A stretch of DNA of 59,662 bases, taken from positions 1 through 59,662 of the forward strand of contig JAIMBL010000007.1 of NCBI GenBank assembly GCA_023511615.1. Direction: 5' to 3'. The stretch is from Leptolyngbyaceae cyanobacterium HOT.MB2.61 (GTDB lineage: Bacteria > Cyanobacteriota > Cyanobacteriia > Leptolyngbyales > Leptolyngbyaceae). Made by a program: the position numbers and the translations under genes. The notes below the pieces were generated by a model. The model saw only the letters and a program-made list of their open reading frames with translations, did not search any database and was not told the DNA's origin. How positions within the stretch are numbered: position 1 is the first letter of the stretch; every line of letters starts with the position of its first letter. Shown here in pieces: positions 16,414-25,382 of this stretch.

Positions 16414-16569
16414 ATGCCGATTTGGGTGAACGAGCAAATTGATCCATCGGGGATTCTCTATTCCTGTATTGCCTGTTGTGATGAAGAAATGGCACGGGAG
16501 TGTCACCAATCCTTCCAAGAGCGGCTGACCGAGCAGCAGAGGGCGGACGGCTGGGTTGCCCGTCTGTGA
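16414..16569 (+). CDS. Small cysteine-containing protein (51 aa)
   Basis: An open frame of 51 residues starting MPIWVNEQIDPSGILYSC and ending with RADGWVARL. It has a CIACCDEEMAREC segment with four cysteines that could bind a metal or participate in redox chemistry. AGAG precedes the ATG by nine bases. It follows the GNAT gene by 57 bp in the same direction. I believe similar short proteins occur in other cyanobacteria, but cannot confirm. Function unknown. Confidence 0.55.
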   Translation: MPIWVNEQIDPSGILYSCIACCDEEMARECHQSFQERLTEQQRADGWVARL

Positions 16570-16623
16570 ACAGTTGAGTCCTGGGATGAGGTTCCAGCAA
16601 ATGCGCTTAAGTTAGACTAACCT

Positions 16624-16760
16624 GATGTGCAACTAGAGTCAGCCTTCATCCCCCAGCCCCTTCTCCCAAAACGGGAGAAGGGGAGTAAGATTTCCTCAAA
16701 GTCCCTCTCCCAGGGTGGGAGAGGGATTTAGGGTGAGGGCAGTTGGGCAAGTTGCACATC
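16624..16760. repeat. Palindromic intergenic element R8
   Basis: Bounded by GATGTGCAACT (16624-16634) and AGTTGCACATC (16750-16760), an exact 11-bp inverted repeat. Inside are two G/C-rich hairpins, CCCCTTCTCCC/GGGAGAAGGGG and CCCTCTCCC/GGGAGAGGG. This style of element is common between genes in filamentous cyanobacteria. It lies between convergent genes. Confidence 0.7.
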
Positions 16761-16812
16761 GCGTTAGATAGGGAGCTTAAAACTCTGAAAATTATTACTT
16801 TCAAGGTTTGGC

Positions 16813-17916
16813 TCATCCTTCCTCAGACTGTCTGGGCAAATGTATTGGCTTTGGGTGAAGGGGGCTTAGGATCTGGTTTAACCGACGCAATTGTTCTTCA
16901 GTGCCCATACAAATAAGTTGATCACTATTCATCAACACTGTGTCAGCATTTGGACCACTAATCAATACCCCATCTGCTCGGCGAATAGCCAGTACCAGAG
17001 CACCGGACTGCGATCGCAACTTTGCATCCCGCAGGGTTTGTCCCACATGGGGGCAGGTAGTGGCATCGAGGCGAAACTCTTCCATATAAAAGGTGCGATC
17101 TGCGCCACTCAGGATGCCCTCCACAAAGTCCATTACCTGGGGGCGGAGGGCAGCGGCTGCCATCCGTTTACCACCAGTAATGTAGGGAGAAACAACCGCA
17201 TCCGCCCCGGCTCGCTGAAGTTTTTGTTGGGCTTCGTCATTGCTGGCGCGGGCGATCGCTCGAATGTTAGGGTTCAGCGTTTTTGCAGAGAGAACCGTGT
17301 AAAGATTTTCCGCATCAGACGGTAAGGCAGCAATCATGCAGGTTGCCCGTTCAATACCCAGTTTGAGTAACGTTTCATCTAATGTGGCATCTCCCTGAAA
17401 GACTTTATAGCCCAGTGCAGTAGCCATTTGAATCGGCTCAGGTTGAGAGTCAGCAATAACAAAGCTAACTCCTTCGGCTTGAAACTCAAGAGCAGTTTGC
17501 CGCCCCATGCGACCGAACCCACAAATAATGTAATGACCAGAGAGAGATTTCATCAATCGTCGAAACTGTCGCTGCCGTAGTCCTTCTTGAAAGTAGCCCT
17601 GGATCAAAGCTTCTGTAAATCGATTCACGATGTAGCCGATGCTGATTAAGCCCATCAAAATCAAACTCATCGTAAATAACCGTCCCCGATCGCCCAGGGG
17701 ATTCACCTCCAGAAAACCAACAGTTGCCAGGGTGATCATGCTCATGTAAGCAGCATCAATCCAGCGCCAACCTTCGACCAGGTGATACCAGACCGTCCCC
17801 AACCAGAACACCCCAATGAGCGACGCAATTCCTCCGGTCAACTCCTGCCGGATTCGCCGCCTCTGTTCAAGTTGTAGTGAAATATGGAAAAATCTACTGC
17901 CGCTTCCATCACCCAT
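16813..17916 (-). CDS. Potassium channel with cytoplasmic RCK (TrkA-N/TrkA-C) domains
   Basis: 367 residues. The N-terminal pore module has two transmembrane helices (about 27-47 and 77-100) around the filter TLATVGFLEVNP (about 62-73); the filter reads TVGF rather than the classic TVGYG. The RCK/TrkA-N domain begins YIICGFGRMGRQTALEF (about 134-150), with a G-x-G-x-x-G nucleotide-binding loop, and the TrkA-C domain closes the protein. It belongs to the MthK/Kch-type ligand-gated channels of the inner membrane and probably helps control potassium or membrane potential. It is divergent from psbA, 524 bp away. Confidence 0.88.
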   Translation of the reverse strand: MGDGSGSRFFHISLQLEQRRRIRQELTGGIASLIGVFWLGTVWYHLVEGWRWIDAAYMSMITLATVGFLEVNPLGDRGRLFTMSLILMGLISIGYIVNRFTEALIQGYFQEGLRQRQFRRLMKSLSGHYIICGFGRMGRQTALEFQAEGVSFVIADSQPEPIQMATALGYKVFQGDATLDETLLKLGIERATCMIAALPSDAENLYTVLSAKTLNPNIRAIARASNDEAQQKLQRAGADAVVSPYITGGKRMAAAALRPQVMDFVEGILSGADRTFYMEEFRLDATTCPHVGQTLRDAKLRSQSGALVLAIRRADGVLISGPNADTVLMNSDQLICMGTEEQLRRLNQILSPLHPKPIHLPRQSEEG

Positions 17917-18440
17917 GTCGCTACAGCCACGGATTGATCCTGGCAGGTGTCCGTTCAGGCTGAACCTAATTCAGCCATCATTTCACAGCCTAGAAAGGAT
18001 GTAACAGAAAAGCAATACAATTGGGGTTTAATTGGTAAAGAAATGTTTATTAATATGTAGTTTGACGTGATTAACTGCGCTTAAAGTATTGTACTTGCTC
18101 AATCAATCTTAAAGCCTTAAAATCCTCGCAGGATAAGATCTTTAAAGAGTTTTTTGAGTTTATTCACCCTTCACTTCATTTACAAAACTAAATTTTTTGA
18201 TAATTTCATCTTTTCTAAAGATTCTTTATTTCCCATGCTTGATAGTCTTTGCGGAGTATTTTTCTTCTCTCCCTCCAAGTAGGAAGAGTAAATATTTGCA
18301 AAGAATTGCTTGACAATTATTTACAAAAATTGCTGGAAAAACAAAAACGAATGTAAATAATATGAGGTCTAGGTAGACACCTACCGGATTCATTTTTTGG
18401 CTACGGATTTTACTGTAGTTTCACGCACTCATCAAAAACT
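17917..18440 (+). promoter_or_regulatory. psbA upstream region
   Basis: A 524-bp AT-rich gap. TTGACA occurs at 18310-18315, but no -10 box is 17 bp downstream. A weaker pair, TTGCTG (18330-18335) and TAAATA (18354-18359), would give a leader of about 75 bases. That leader begins with a bulged hairpin (AGGTCT...AGACACCT, about 18364-18381). The actual start site cannot be fixed from sequence. No gene is seen in the gap. Confidence 0.4.
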
Positions 18441-19523
18441 ATGACTACAACCATTCAAAGACGCGAAAGCGGCAGCGCATGGGATCGGTTTTGCGAGTGG
18501 GTCACCAGCACCGACAACCGCGTTTATGTGGGCTGGTTCGGTGTCATCATGGTTCCTACCCTGCTGACCGCTACCATCTGCTTCATTATTGGTTTCATCG
18601 CTGCTCCTCCTGTGGACATCGATGGTATCCGTGAGCCGGTTTCTGGCTCTCTGCTGTATGGCAACAACATTATCTCTGGCGCGATCGTTCCTTCCTCCAA
18701 TGCGATCGGTCTGCACCTGTATCCCATCTGGGAAGCTGCCTCTCTGGATGAGTGGCTGTACAACGGTGGTCCCTACCAGTTGATTGTGCTGCACTTCCTG
18801 ATCGGTATTTTCTGCTGGATGGGTCGTCAGTGGGAACTCAGCTACCGCCTTGGTATGCGCCCCTGGATCTGCGTTGCTTACAGCGCACCCGTATCTGCTG
18901 CAACCGCTGTATTCCTGATCTACCCCCTCGGACAAGGTTCCTTCTCCGATGGGATGCCTCTGGGAATTTCCGGTACCTTTAACTTCATGTTCGTGTTCCA
19001 GGCAGAGCACAACATTCTGATGCACCCCTTCCATATGCTGGGGGTTGCCGGTGTGTTTGGTGGTTCTCTGTTCTGCGCAATGCACGGTTCTCTGGTAACC
19101 TCTTCACTGATTCGTGAGACTACCGAAACCGAATCCCAGAACTACGGATATAGGTTCGGTCAGGAAGAAGAGACCTACAACATCGTGGCTGCTCACGGTT
19201 ACTTTGGTCGTCTCATTTTCCAATATGCTTCGTTCAATAACAGCCGCGCACTGCACTTCTTCCTGGGTGCCTGGCCGGTTATCTGCATCTGGTTTACAGC
19301 TTTGGGCGTCAGCACTATGGCGTTTAACCTGAATGGGTTTAACTTTAACCAGTCTGTGCTTGACTCTCAAGGTCGGGTTGTCAATACCTGGGCCGATGTT
19401 CTTAACCGCGCCAACCTGGGTATGGAAGTGATGCACGAGCGGAATGCTCACAACTTCCCGCTTGACCTGGCTAGTGGCGAAGCAACTCCGGTTGCCATGC
19501 AAGCTCCTGCAATCAACGGCTAA
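18441..19523 (+). CDS. psbA: Photosystem II reaction centre protein D1
   Basis: 360 residues, five transmembrane helices, thylakoid membrane. D1 binds P680, pheophytin, QB and most of the Mn4CaO5 cluster. Counting from Met1, the redox tyrosine Y161, its partner H190, the Mn ligand D170, the chlorophyll ligand H198, and the C-terminal ligands in [17 protein letters not shown] are all present. A344 ends the mature protein, with a 16-residue extension ([10 protein letters not shown] onward) removed by CtpA. Position 130 is Gln (MGRQWEL), as in the low-light D1:1/PsbA1 form, not Glu as in the high-light form. It is not a divergent or rogue D1, since all cofactor ligands are retained. A strong terminator follows. 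Confidence 0.98.
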   Translation: MTTTIQRRESGSAWDRFCEWVTSTDNRVYVGWFGVIMVPTLLTATICFIIGFIAAPPVDIDGIREPVSGSLLYGNNIISGAIVPSSNAIGLHLYPIWEAASLDEWLYNGGPYQLIVLHFLIGIFCWMGRQWELSYRLGMRPWICVAYSAPVSAATAVFLIYPLGQGSFSDGMPLGISGTFNFMFVFQAEHNILMHPFHMLGVAGVFGGSLFCAMHGSLVTSSLIRETTETESQNYGYRFGQEEETYNIVAAHGYFGRLIFQYASFNNSRALHFFLGAWPVICIWFTALGVSTMAFNLNGFNFNQSVLDSQGRVVNTWADVLNRANLGMEVMHERNAHNFPLDLASGEATPVAMQAPAING

Positions 19524-19544
19524 TCTATAGTTAGCTGAATTTTG

Positions 19545-19580
19545 AGAGGCGCTCTCCTTCAGAGAGGGCGTCTTTCTTTT
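19545..19580 (+). terminator. psbA rho-independent terminator
   Basis: GGCGCTCTC (19548-19556) pairs with GAGGGCGTC (19564-19572) across a seven-base loop, with two G-T wobbles, and is followed by TTTCTTTT. It starts 24 bp after the psbA stop codon. Confidence 0.85.
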
Positions 19581-19630
19581 AAGCAGAAGTTAGGCTATCG
19601 ATGTCGTAGCAGTACTTCAACAGGTTAGAA

Positions 19631-19690
19631 CATTTTGGATTTTAGATTTTGGATTGTGAAGTAGTTGCAAGTGCTGGTTTCGTAAGTCGA
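19631..19690 (-). repeat. Interspersed repeat R4, copy 3
   Basis: Inverted relative to 93-180: ATTTTGGATTTTAGATTTTGG followed by GTTGCAAGTGCTGGTTTCGT. It is the first of three different repeats stacked between psbA and the next gene. Confidence 0.6.
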
Positions 19691-19717
19691 TATCAAGTGG
19701 CTGAAAGTGTCGTGATG

Positions 19718-19818
19718 GCTAATGCCAACTTGAAGAGCGAAGGGGACACATGGGAGTGCAGAGGGCGCAGCCTCACACCTCCTTCATCCGTCGCGAGTTC
19801 CGCTTAAATTAGTATAAG
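19718..19818 (+). repeat. MITE-like repeat R5, copy 1
   Basis: About 100 bp that match 49479-49580 in reverse complement, sharing CACACCTCCTTCATCC and GCGAGTT near the right and GAGCGAAGG near the left. The ends resemble ACCAATTTAAA in inverted orientation in the better-preserved copy. Confidence 0.7.
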
Positions 19819-19850
19819 TTTCATGTTCAGCCTCAGGCCTCAGCAGTTTG

Positions 19851-19971
19851 GGCTCTTCTGAGAATTTGGTGATAAGCGTCGCTTATCATCAAACAAAATC
19901 AATATTCTAGGGATTCCGTTTAGATGAAAACGTAGCTTACACTCCTCTTTCACTGGCAAGCCGGAAGAGCC
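19851..19971 (+). repeat. MITE-like repeat R3, copy 1
   Basis: 121 bp bounded by GGCTCTTC and GAAGAGCC, an exact 8-bp inverted repeat. It contains the internal hairpin GATAAGCGTCGCTTATC. Related copies of the same length are at 22026-22146 and 29205-29326. Confidence 0.85.
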
Positions 19972-20086
19972 ACAGTTTGCTAGTAAGTGTCAGGCGTCTC
20001 CGGAGAGTTATTGTGAGAAGTTGTAGCTAAACGGTAAGGTTTGGCTGGAAGCCTGTTGCTCTACAACTTTGCTGAAGGGTGTCCCT

Positions 20087-20782
20087 ATGAATGGCGATCG
20101 CCTTTACCTTGCCGTCCAACGCTACGAAGCGGCGGTCAGGGCTGTCGAACAGGCAGGCCAACATCTGGCTGCTGAAGAGATTTTAGAAATATTAGCAGCC
20201 CGTGCCCAGGTTCAAAAAGCATTAAAAGCTGAGCCAGGTAGGACTTTGAAGGAGTGGATGCATTCTTTTACCCCAAAAGGCTCAACAAAGCCTAAAGTGG
20301 GTCGAAGGCAACTCAAAAAGCAGATTAAGCAATTAGATTTCAGACTGTTAGATCACGCCCATCACATTAATCAGGCTGTGCGATTAGAGGATTGGCAAAT
20401 TCTGCTGCCTCCATCTGAACGGGAGTGGTTGCGACTATTTACCGCTCCCCCCCGCTGGAGTGAGCGGTTTGACTGGCTCTGGCAGGGAATGTCGATCGCC
20501 TTTCTCACCGCCTCCTTTAGTATCCTGACCCTGTTAGTTGATCGCTTTTTTAGGGATGGTCCCGATGCTGGCATCTTAGCTGTGATCGTCCCCAGTGTTG
20601 TTGCCCTTTTAGCGAGTGGCGGAGCACTGACTAAAACTGGACGACAGGCGATGGAATATATTCTGACCAGTATGAACCTCTCCAAGGAATGGTGGGACGA
20701 GGCGATTTGTACCATTTCGGTTTTGCTAATGGTCAGCCTCATTTGCTTCTGGAGCCTGCTGCCTGTCTTGTCATCAGTCTAA
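20087..20782 (+). CDS. Membrane protein, probably the N-terminal part of a split TPR protein
   Basis: 231 residues from the ATG at 20087, which follows an AAGGG ribosome-binding site; the frame also offers a TTG at 20069. The N-terminal 130 residues are charged and helical. Three transmembrane segments follow (about 139-160, 167-187 and 208-228), the last near the C-terminus. I do not recognise a named family. The next gene is in the same frame: after the TAA at 20780-20782 the frame stays open without another stop into the TPR gene at 20819. A single ancestral membrane-anchored TPR protein interrupted by one nonsense codon is therefore likely. Confidence 0.65.
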   Translation: MNGDRLYLAVQRYEAAVRAVEQAGQHLAAEEILEILAARAQVQKALKAEPGRTLKEWMHSFTPKGSTKPKVGRRQLKKQIKQLDFRLLDHAHHINQAVRLEDWQILLPPSEREWLRLFTAPPRWSERFDWLWQGMSIAFLTASFSILTLLVDRFFRDGPDAGILAVIVPSVVALLASGGALTKTGRQAMEYILTSMNLSKEWWDEAICTISVLLMVSLICFWSLLPVLSSV

Positions 20783-20818
20783 GTCTGGTTTGGGGACAAT
20801 AAACAATGTGTTCAGTCC

Positions 20819-21610
20819 TTGGCAACTGTGCAGCAATCTCAGGTGACTGCAAATACCCAGACTCAAACAGTTGACCGATGTAAGTCCCAACTAATTAGCG
20901 CCAGCAAAGATTACAATCGCGCGATTAGCCTTAACCCAGACAATGCTGAGGCCTATTACAAACTGGGACGGGTCTATGAAGACCTGGGACGACGCAAAGT
21001 TGCAGTTGGAAAGTACGAAATCGCGGTTGGTTACACAACACTTCAAGACGATTACGCACTTGATGCCTTCAACCTGTTGATTGATAATGCGGCTCGTAGT
21101 CGAGCCTCTGCCCAGGCTCAGAGCTGGTTGGATGAATGCCAGGATCGGTTTGCACAGAAGTCATCATTAAAAAATGAGTGCAGGCTTGAGTGGGTTGCAG
21201 AAGCCTATTTGCAGGAGAAGAAATACACGGAAACTTCCGCTTTGCTACTTGCCAATCGCAGCCAGGACAATAGCTTTTCGCAGTTTGGAAAAGAAAGGCA
21301 CTACCGGCTGTTAATCTATCTAGGGCGAGCCTTTTTAGAGCAAAAAAGTCCCGCCGCTGCTCAAGCACCTTTTGAGCGAGCAATTAAGCTTCAGAATGAC
21401 AGGGGAATCGCTCATTGTTTTCTGGCTCAAACGCTGGAACAAAGGGGAGAAATGGAACCAACCAGTAGCTTGAATGGAGGCCGTGCCGCGGAGCGGGTAA
21501 TTCGTGAATGGGAACAATGTATCGCTTACAGTAGTCTCTGGAATCCAGATGAAGCGTATTGGTTAGGTGTAGCGCAGCAGCGTCTAGCCGCCCAAGGAGA
21601 ACAGAAGTGA
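20819..21610 (+). CDS. TPR protein, probably the C-terminal part of a split gene
   Basis: 263 residues from a TTG. TPR-like helical pairs are visible: NPDNAEAYYKLGRVYEDLGR (about 40-59), then ECRLEWVAEAYLQEKKYTET, LLIYLGRAFLEQKSPAAAQ and GIAHCFLAQTLEQRGEME. There is no signal peptide and the TTG has no evident ribosome-binding site. Its frame continues upstream without a stop as far as the TAA ending the membrane protein gene, so this is best read as the soluble, probably periplasmic, half of that protein. The stop overlaps the GTG start of the FecR-like gene (GTGA), so the three segments form one transcript. Confidence 0.65.
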   Translation: MATVQQSQVTANTQTQTVDRCKSQLISASKDYNRAISLNPDNAEAYYKLGRVYEDLGRRKVAVGKYEIAVGYTTLQDDYALDAFNLLIDNAARSRASAQAQSWLDECQDRFAQKSSLKNECRLEWVAEAYLQEKKYTETSALLLANRSQDNSFSQFGKERHYRLLIYLGRAFLEQKSPAAAQAPFERAIKLQNDRGIAHCFLAQTLEQRGEMEPTSSLNGGRAAERVIREWEQCIAYSSLWNPDEAYWLGVAQQRLAAQGEQK

Positions 21611-21954
21611 GACCGAAAGACGTGGTTTGGATTGTTACGGTGGCAATTGTTTTGAATGCCGGACTCGCAATGGCGCAACCGAAACCCAAAATTGCCGAAG
21701 TAGTTCGTGGCTCTGTGGAGCTGAAGCGTGGCGGAAGCGATTATCGGCCAGTATCTGTGGGTGAGCCGCTCTATAGTGGTGACTTGCTTAGAGTTCGACG
21801 GGGCTCAAAGGCTGAAATTCAATGTAGTGCGAATAAGACGACCTGGACAGTGCCTGACAATGGGTTGCCGTGGGGAGTGGCAAATGTTTGCCCGTCTCAT
21901 GCAAGCTCAACAAATAGATGGATAAGTTCTTTATTTGGATGGTATGTCAGGTGA
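21607..21954 (+). CDS. Secreted FecR-like domain protein, short
   Basis: 115 residues from the GTG at 21607, which overlaps the preceding stop codon. An N-terminal signal peptide is clear (about residues 4-23, WIVTVAIVLNAGLAMA). The mature part reads EVVRGSVELKRGG, SVGEPLYSGDLLRVRRGSKA, a FecR-type beta domain found in periplasmic ligand-sensing proteins of cyanobacteria. The protein stops soon after the domain (ending SSLFGWYVR), shorter than most FecR-domain proteins, so its 3' end may be truncated; repeat R3 lies 72 bp further on. Together with the membrane/TPR halves it suggests an envelope-associated sensor. Confidence 0.65.
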   Translation: MRPKDVVWIVTVAIVLNAGLAMAQPKPKIAEVVRGSVELKRGGSDYRPVSVGEPLYSGDLLRVRRGSKAEIQCSANKTTWTVPDNGLPWGVANVCPSHASSTNRWISSLFGWYVR

Positions 21955-22025
21955 GTGAGGTATGAAATGAGGGAAAGTTTTAAGTTCTGAGTTCTGATAC
22001 ACGCTACAGGCTACGGGCAACAGGT

Positions 22026-22146
22026 GGCTCTCCCGAGAGTTTGGTGATAAGTCTTGCCTATCACCAAAACGAAATCAATATTTCAGGGATTTGTTTGAGA
22101 TGAAAGGGTAGCTTACGCTACTCTTTCACCGGCAAGCCGGGAGAAC
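22026..22146 (+). repeat. MITE-like repeat R3, copy 2
   Basis: 121 bp, GGCTCTCCC at the left end and CCGGGAGAAC at the right. Internal hairpins are TTGGTGATAAG...CTATCACCAA and AGGGTAGCTTACGCTACTCT. It occupies most of the gap before aroC. Confidence 0.85.
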
Positions 22147-22238
22147 TCAACAGGTAAAAGGGTGGATGGGTATCGGAGTTCTGTTTGTCCATCGGTAGGA
22201 TGTAGGATGGAAGTCTGCGATCGCACTCATCAACCATT

Positions 22239-23327
22239 ATGGGCAACACCTTCGGTCATCTGTTCCGCGTTACCACCTATGGCGAATCTCACGGAGGTGG
22301 CGTGGGGGTTATTATTGATGGTTGCCCGCCACGATTAGAAATCAGTCCAGAAGACATTCAGTTTGAGCTGGATCGGCGGCGTCCGGGGCAGAGCAAAATA
22401 ACCACTCCTCGTAAAGAGGAAGACCGCTGCGAAATTCTTTCTGGTGTATTTGAAGGTAAGACGCTGGGTACTCCCATTTCCATTCTGGTGCGCAATAAAG
22501 ATCAGCGATCGCAGGACTATGACGAGATGGCCGTCAAGTATCGCCCCTCCCATGCGGATGCCACCTACGATGCCAAATACGGTATTCGAAACTGGCAGGG
22601 GGGTGGCCGCTCTTCTGCACGGGAAACTATTGGGCGAGTTGCGGCGGGAGCGATCGCCAAGAAAATTCTGCGCCAGGTAGCGGGTGTTGAAATTATTGGC
22701 TATGTCAAACGCATCAAGGACATCGAAGGCTTGGTCAACGCCGAAACAGTCACCCTGGAGCAAGTTGAAAGCAACATCGTTCGTTGCCCTGATGCTGAGT
22801 GTGCCACCCGTATGATTGATCTGATCGAGCGGGCGCGGGATGAGGGGGATTCCCTGGGGGGTGTTGTTGAATGTGTCGCCCGTAATGTTCCTAAAGGGTT
22901 AGGGATGCCCGTATTCGACAAACTGGAGGCAGACCTGGCGAAAGGAGTGATGTCTCTCCCTGCCAGCAAAGGCTTTGAGATCGGTTCTGGCTTTGCTGGC
23001 ACCTTAATGACGGGCAGCGAACACAACGATGAATTTTACACCGATGACCAGGGGAACATTCGCACAGTTACCAATCGTTCCGGTGGTGTTCAGGGAGGCA
23101 TCTCGAACGGTGAAAATATTATTATTCGCGTTGCTTTCAAGCCAACAGCCACCATTCGTAAAGAACAGCGAACCGTCACCCGCGAAGGCGAAGAAGTGAC
23201 TCTGGCGGCGAAGGGACGACACGATCCCTGTGTCCTCCCCAGAGCTGTGCCGATGGTAGAAGCTATGGTAGCACTGGTGTTGTGTGACCATCTGCTACGC
23301 CAACAGGGGCAATGCAGCCTTCTGTAG
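22239..23327 (+). CDS. aroC: Chorismate synthase
   Basis: Converts 5-enolpyruvylshikimate 3-phosphate to chorismate, the last step of the shikimate pathway, using reduced FMN as a non-consumed cofactor. The 362-residue length is typical. Visible signatures are [19 protein letters not shown] (about 9-27), [20 protein letters not shown] (about 120-139), [17 protein letters not shown], and the C-terminal [19 protein letters not shown]. All conserved His and Arg regions appear intact. ATG start 12 bases after a GCGATCGC site. Single gene, no operon partners evident. Confidence 0.97.
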   Translation: MGNTFGHLFRVTTYGESHGGGVGVIIDGCPPRLEISPEDIQFELDRRRPGQSKITTPRKEEDRCEILSGVFEGKTLGTPISILVRNKDQRSQDYDEMAVKYRPSHADATYDAKYGIRNWQGGGRSSARETIGRVAAGAIAKKILRQVAGVEIIGYVKRIKDIEGLVNAETVTLEQVESNIVRCPDAECATRMIDLIERARDEGDSLGGVVECVARNVPKGLGMPVFDKLEADLAKGVMSLPASKGFEIGSGFAGTLMTGSEHNDEFYTDDQGNIRTVTNRSGGVQGGISNGENIIIRVAFKPTATIRKEQRTVTREGEEVTLAAKGRHDPCVLPRAVPMVEAMVALVLCDHLLRQQGQCSLL

Positions 23328-23380
23328 TTGGGCATCTATTGAAATGGCACTACCAGCCGTAAAACTGCAGTCGTAGCTAG

Positions 23381-23608
23381 TTATCAGCGATTCAGGTTCA
23401 ACGGCTCGATCTTGCTGAACTGCTTGAGAAAAACCCCAGTCTGAAGCCCTACTTAAACAAAGCTTTGCAAAAAGCGTATTTGAAGGCCGTTTCCCTGGCT
23501 GTTGGAGAAGCGGATCTACCAGACACCAGCTTTCCGCCAGAGTGTCCTTACAGTTTGGCGGAAATTTTGAGCGATCGCTTCTTTCCTGGAGAACCCAACA
23601 AACAATAG
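23381..23608 (+). pseudogene. DUF29 family protein remnant (C-terminal part)
   Basis: Between aroC and the MBOAT gene an open frame without a start codon encodes about 75 residues including LAELLEKNPSLKPYLNKALQ, AYLKAVSLAVGEADLP and FPPECPYSLAEILSDRFFPG, which match the C-terminal end of DUF29 proteins common in cyanobacteria. An in-frame TAG lies immediately upstream and no N-terminal half is present. It is a decayed fragment. Confidence 0.7.
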
Positions 23609-23654
23609 CTTCCTACTCATATCAATTAAAATGGCATCACCTTCCAACCAAGCA

Positions 23655-25145
23655 TCAGAAATCAAAGTAAATATAGGGCAATGAGCCCTCTGGAGCGAGT
23701 AGCCAGACAGCAAACAAACAGACGGGAACTAATAGCAATTTGATATGCCAGTTGAGTTGGAGCTTGAGTAACCGATTAAACGTGTAGGCGACTGCCATCA
23801 AGGCCGCCAGAATCCCCAACATCAGCCCAATTTGAAGGGGTTCCAAACCAAAGGTATCCAGATAAACTTTTTGGGCAAACTGAGCATCGGCTGGATGTCC
23901 CCACAATCGTTGCATCACGAACCAGGCATCTTTAAGATCGGGCAGGCGGAAGAAAATCCAGGCAAAAAACACCATGATTTGGGTCAGCAACCACGCGGCG
24001 ACCATACCAACAGCCCCCTGCCAGAAGTACTTTAAGCCTTCATAGCGCTCTGATAGCGCATCTGTGAGGCGATGGATGACCAGGGCAAGCCCATGCAAAA
24101 TGCCCCAAACAATAAATCCCCATGCCGCCCCATGCCAGATGCCTGCAATCACCATTACAATCATGAGATTTAGACAGGTGCGAGTCAGACCCTGACGAGA
24201 GCCGCCCAGGGGAAAATAAAGATAGTTGCGTAACCAATCTCCTAAAGTAATGTGCCAGCGTCGCCAGAAGTCGGCAATGCTGGTGGCAAAGTAGGGAAAA
24301 TCAAAGTTTTGGGGTAGATTGAAACCCAACAGCAATGCGCTTCCCCGCGCCATATCTATGTAGCCGCTGAAGTCCAAATAAAGCTGAAAGCCATAGGCAA
24401 CCGTCGCCAGCCATAGATCGCCGCTACCCGCCCGCTGCAAGTTTTGAAAGCTCAGATCAACCAGAACCCCCAAGTTATCGGCAATCAAACCTTTTTTGAC
24501 GGATCCGCAGGCAATTAACCATAACCCCTCTGAGATGCGATCGAGACTGGGAAAGCTCTGGTTTTGTGCCTGGGTCGCAAAAAGTTGGTAGCGGGTAATT
24601 GGCCCACTGATGAGTTTTGGAAAAAAGAGCTTATAGGCCGAGAATTTGAGGAACTGTTGAGCTGCGGGTGCTCCCCGATAGACATCAACCAGATAGGCAA
24701 TGCACTCAAAGCAGAAAAAACTCAGCCCGAGCGGTGCGATTAAATTTTCCCTGGTCCACTCAGCCTGGGTTTGAAGGGGTGTTGACCCAACCACTGCCCC
24801 AATCGTCAATAGCACAAAGGGAATGTATTTGAACCCAAACAGCAACAGCACATTTACCACAATGCCAAACCAGAGGAGCTTCAGCCGCTGCCGGTTCCAG
24901 TCTTGCTGGGCAAATTGCCAGTCTTCGATGCGCCAGTCAGGGGGAGAACTAATGACCTGTCCAATGCGGAAAGTAATCCACGCTGCTGCTAGTAGGAGTG
25001 GAATATATTGCGGTTGCAGGGACGCGTAGAAAACAATGCTGGCGGCCAGAAGCGCCCACATACGGAGCCACTGCTGCTGAACGGACCAGAAGATCCCAAG
25101 AATGCTGATCAAGAACAGGGCGTAGGTGAGGGAGATGAAGGTCAT
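23655..25145 (-). CDS. MBOAT family O-acyltransferase (AlgI-like)
   Basis: 496-residue polytopic inner-membrane protein of the membrane-bound O-acyltransferase family, AlgI/DltB branch, which transfers acyl groups across the membrane to polysaccharides. The family signatures are present: SKLAWLL-like region replaced here by FFCFECIAYLVDVYRGA, then FPKLISGPITRY, FLDFSGYIDMARGSALLLGF, WRRWHITLGDWLRNYLYFPL and the catalytic His region IAGIWHGAAWGFIVWG. About ten transmembrane helices are expected. In many cyanobacteria an AlgJ/AlgX-like partner is adjacent, but none is seen here. The acceptor glycan is unknown. Confidence 0.92.
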   Translation of the reverse strand: MTFISLTYALFLISILGIFWSVQQQWLRMWALLAASIVFYASLQPQYIPLLLAAAWITFRIGQVISSPPDWRIEDWQFAQQDWNRQRLKLLWFGIVVNVLLLFGFKYIPFVLLTIGAVVGSTPLQTQAEWTRENLIAPLGLSFFCFECIAYLVDVYRGAPAAQQFLKFSAYKLFFPKLISGPITRYQLFATQAQNQSFPSLDRISEGLWLIACGSVKKGLIADNLGVLVDLSFQNLQRAGSGDLWLATVAYGFQLYLDFSGYIDMARGSALLLGFNLPQNFDFPYFATSIADFWRRWHITLGDWLRNYLYFPLGGSRQGLTRTCLNLMIVMVIAGIWHGAAWGFIVWGILHGLALVIHRLTDALSERYEGLKYFWQGAVGMVAAWLLTQIMVFFAWIFFRLPDLKDAWFVMQRLWGHPADAQFAQKVYLDTFGLEPLQIGLMLGILAALMAVAYTFNRLLKLQLNWHIKLLLVPVCLFAVWLLAPEGSLPYIYFDF

Positions 25146-25159
25146 AGCTTTAGACCAAT

Positions 25160-25230
25160 AGTGTTCTGTCAGAGAAATCTTGATGGGTCAAAGACCCTCG
25201 GAATTTAACCCAAATCAACCCATTAAGCTC
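25160..25230 (+). repeat. Diverged partial copy of repeat R1
   Basis: AGTGTTCTGTCAGAGAAATC, CTTGATGGGTCAAAGACCCT and GAATTTAACCCAAATCAACC align in order with the left two thirds of the R1 element at 43654-43761. The right third is missing. Confidence 0.6.
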
Positions 25231-25382
25231 CAGCTACCTGCCAAATCTACCTTGGCAGATCGATACCACAGATTGCTCCGGTGATTATAGTTAAGCTTTC
25301 GCGAAAACATTCATGGGTTCAGCAACAATTTGCATCTGATCGGCACATCTTCTTGTGTTAATATCAATATCCGTGGACAAAT

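Noticed and set aside
16624-16760. CRISPR-like or riboswitch structure
   Set aside because: Only a nested inverted repeat, with no regularly spaced direct repeats. No CRISPR array was seen anywhere in the window.
18432-19085. A 217-codon open frame antisense to psbA
   Set aside because: It lies wholly within the highly conserved psbA coding sequence on the opposite strand and has no start signals; codon constraint of psbA explains it.
18441-19523. A divergent, far-red or rogue D1
   Set aside because: All Mn, tyrosine and chlorophyll ligands are present and the C-terminal processing site is normal.
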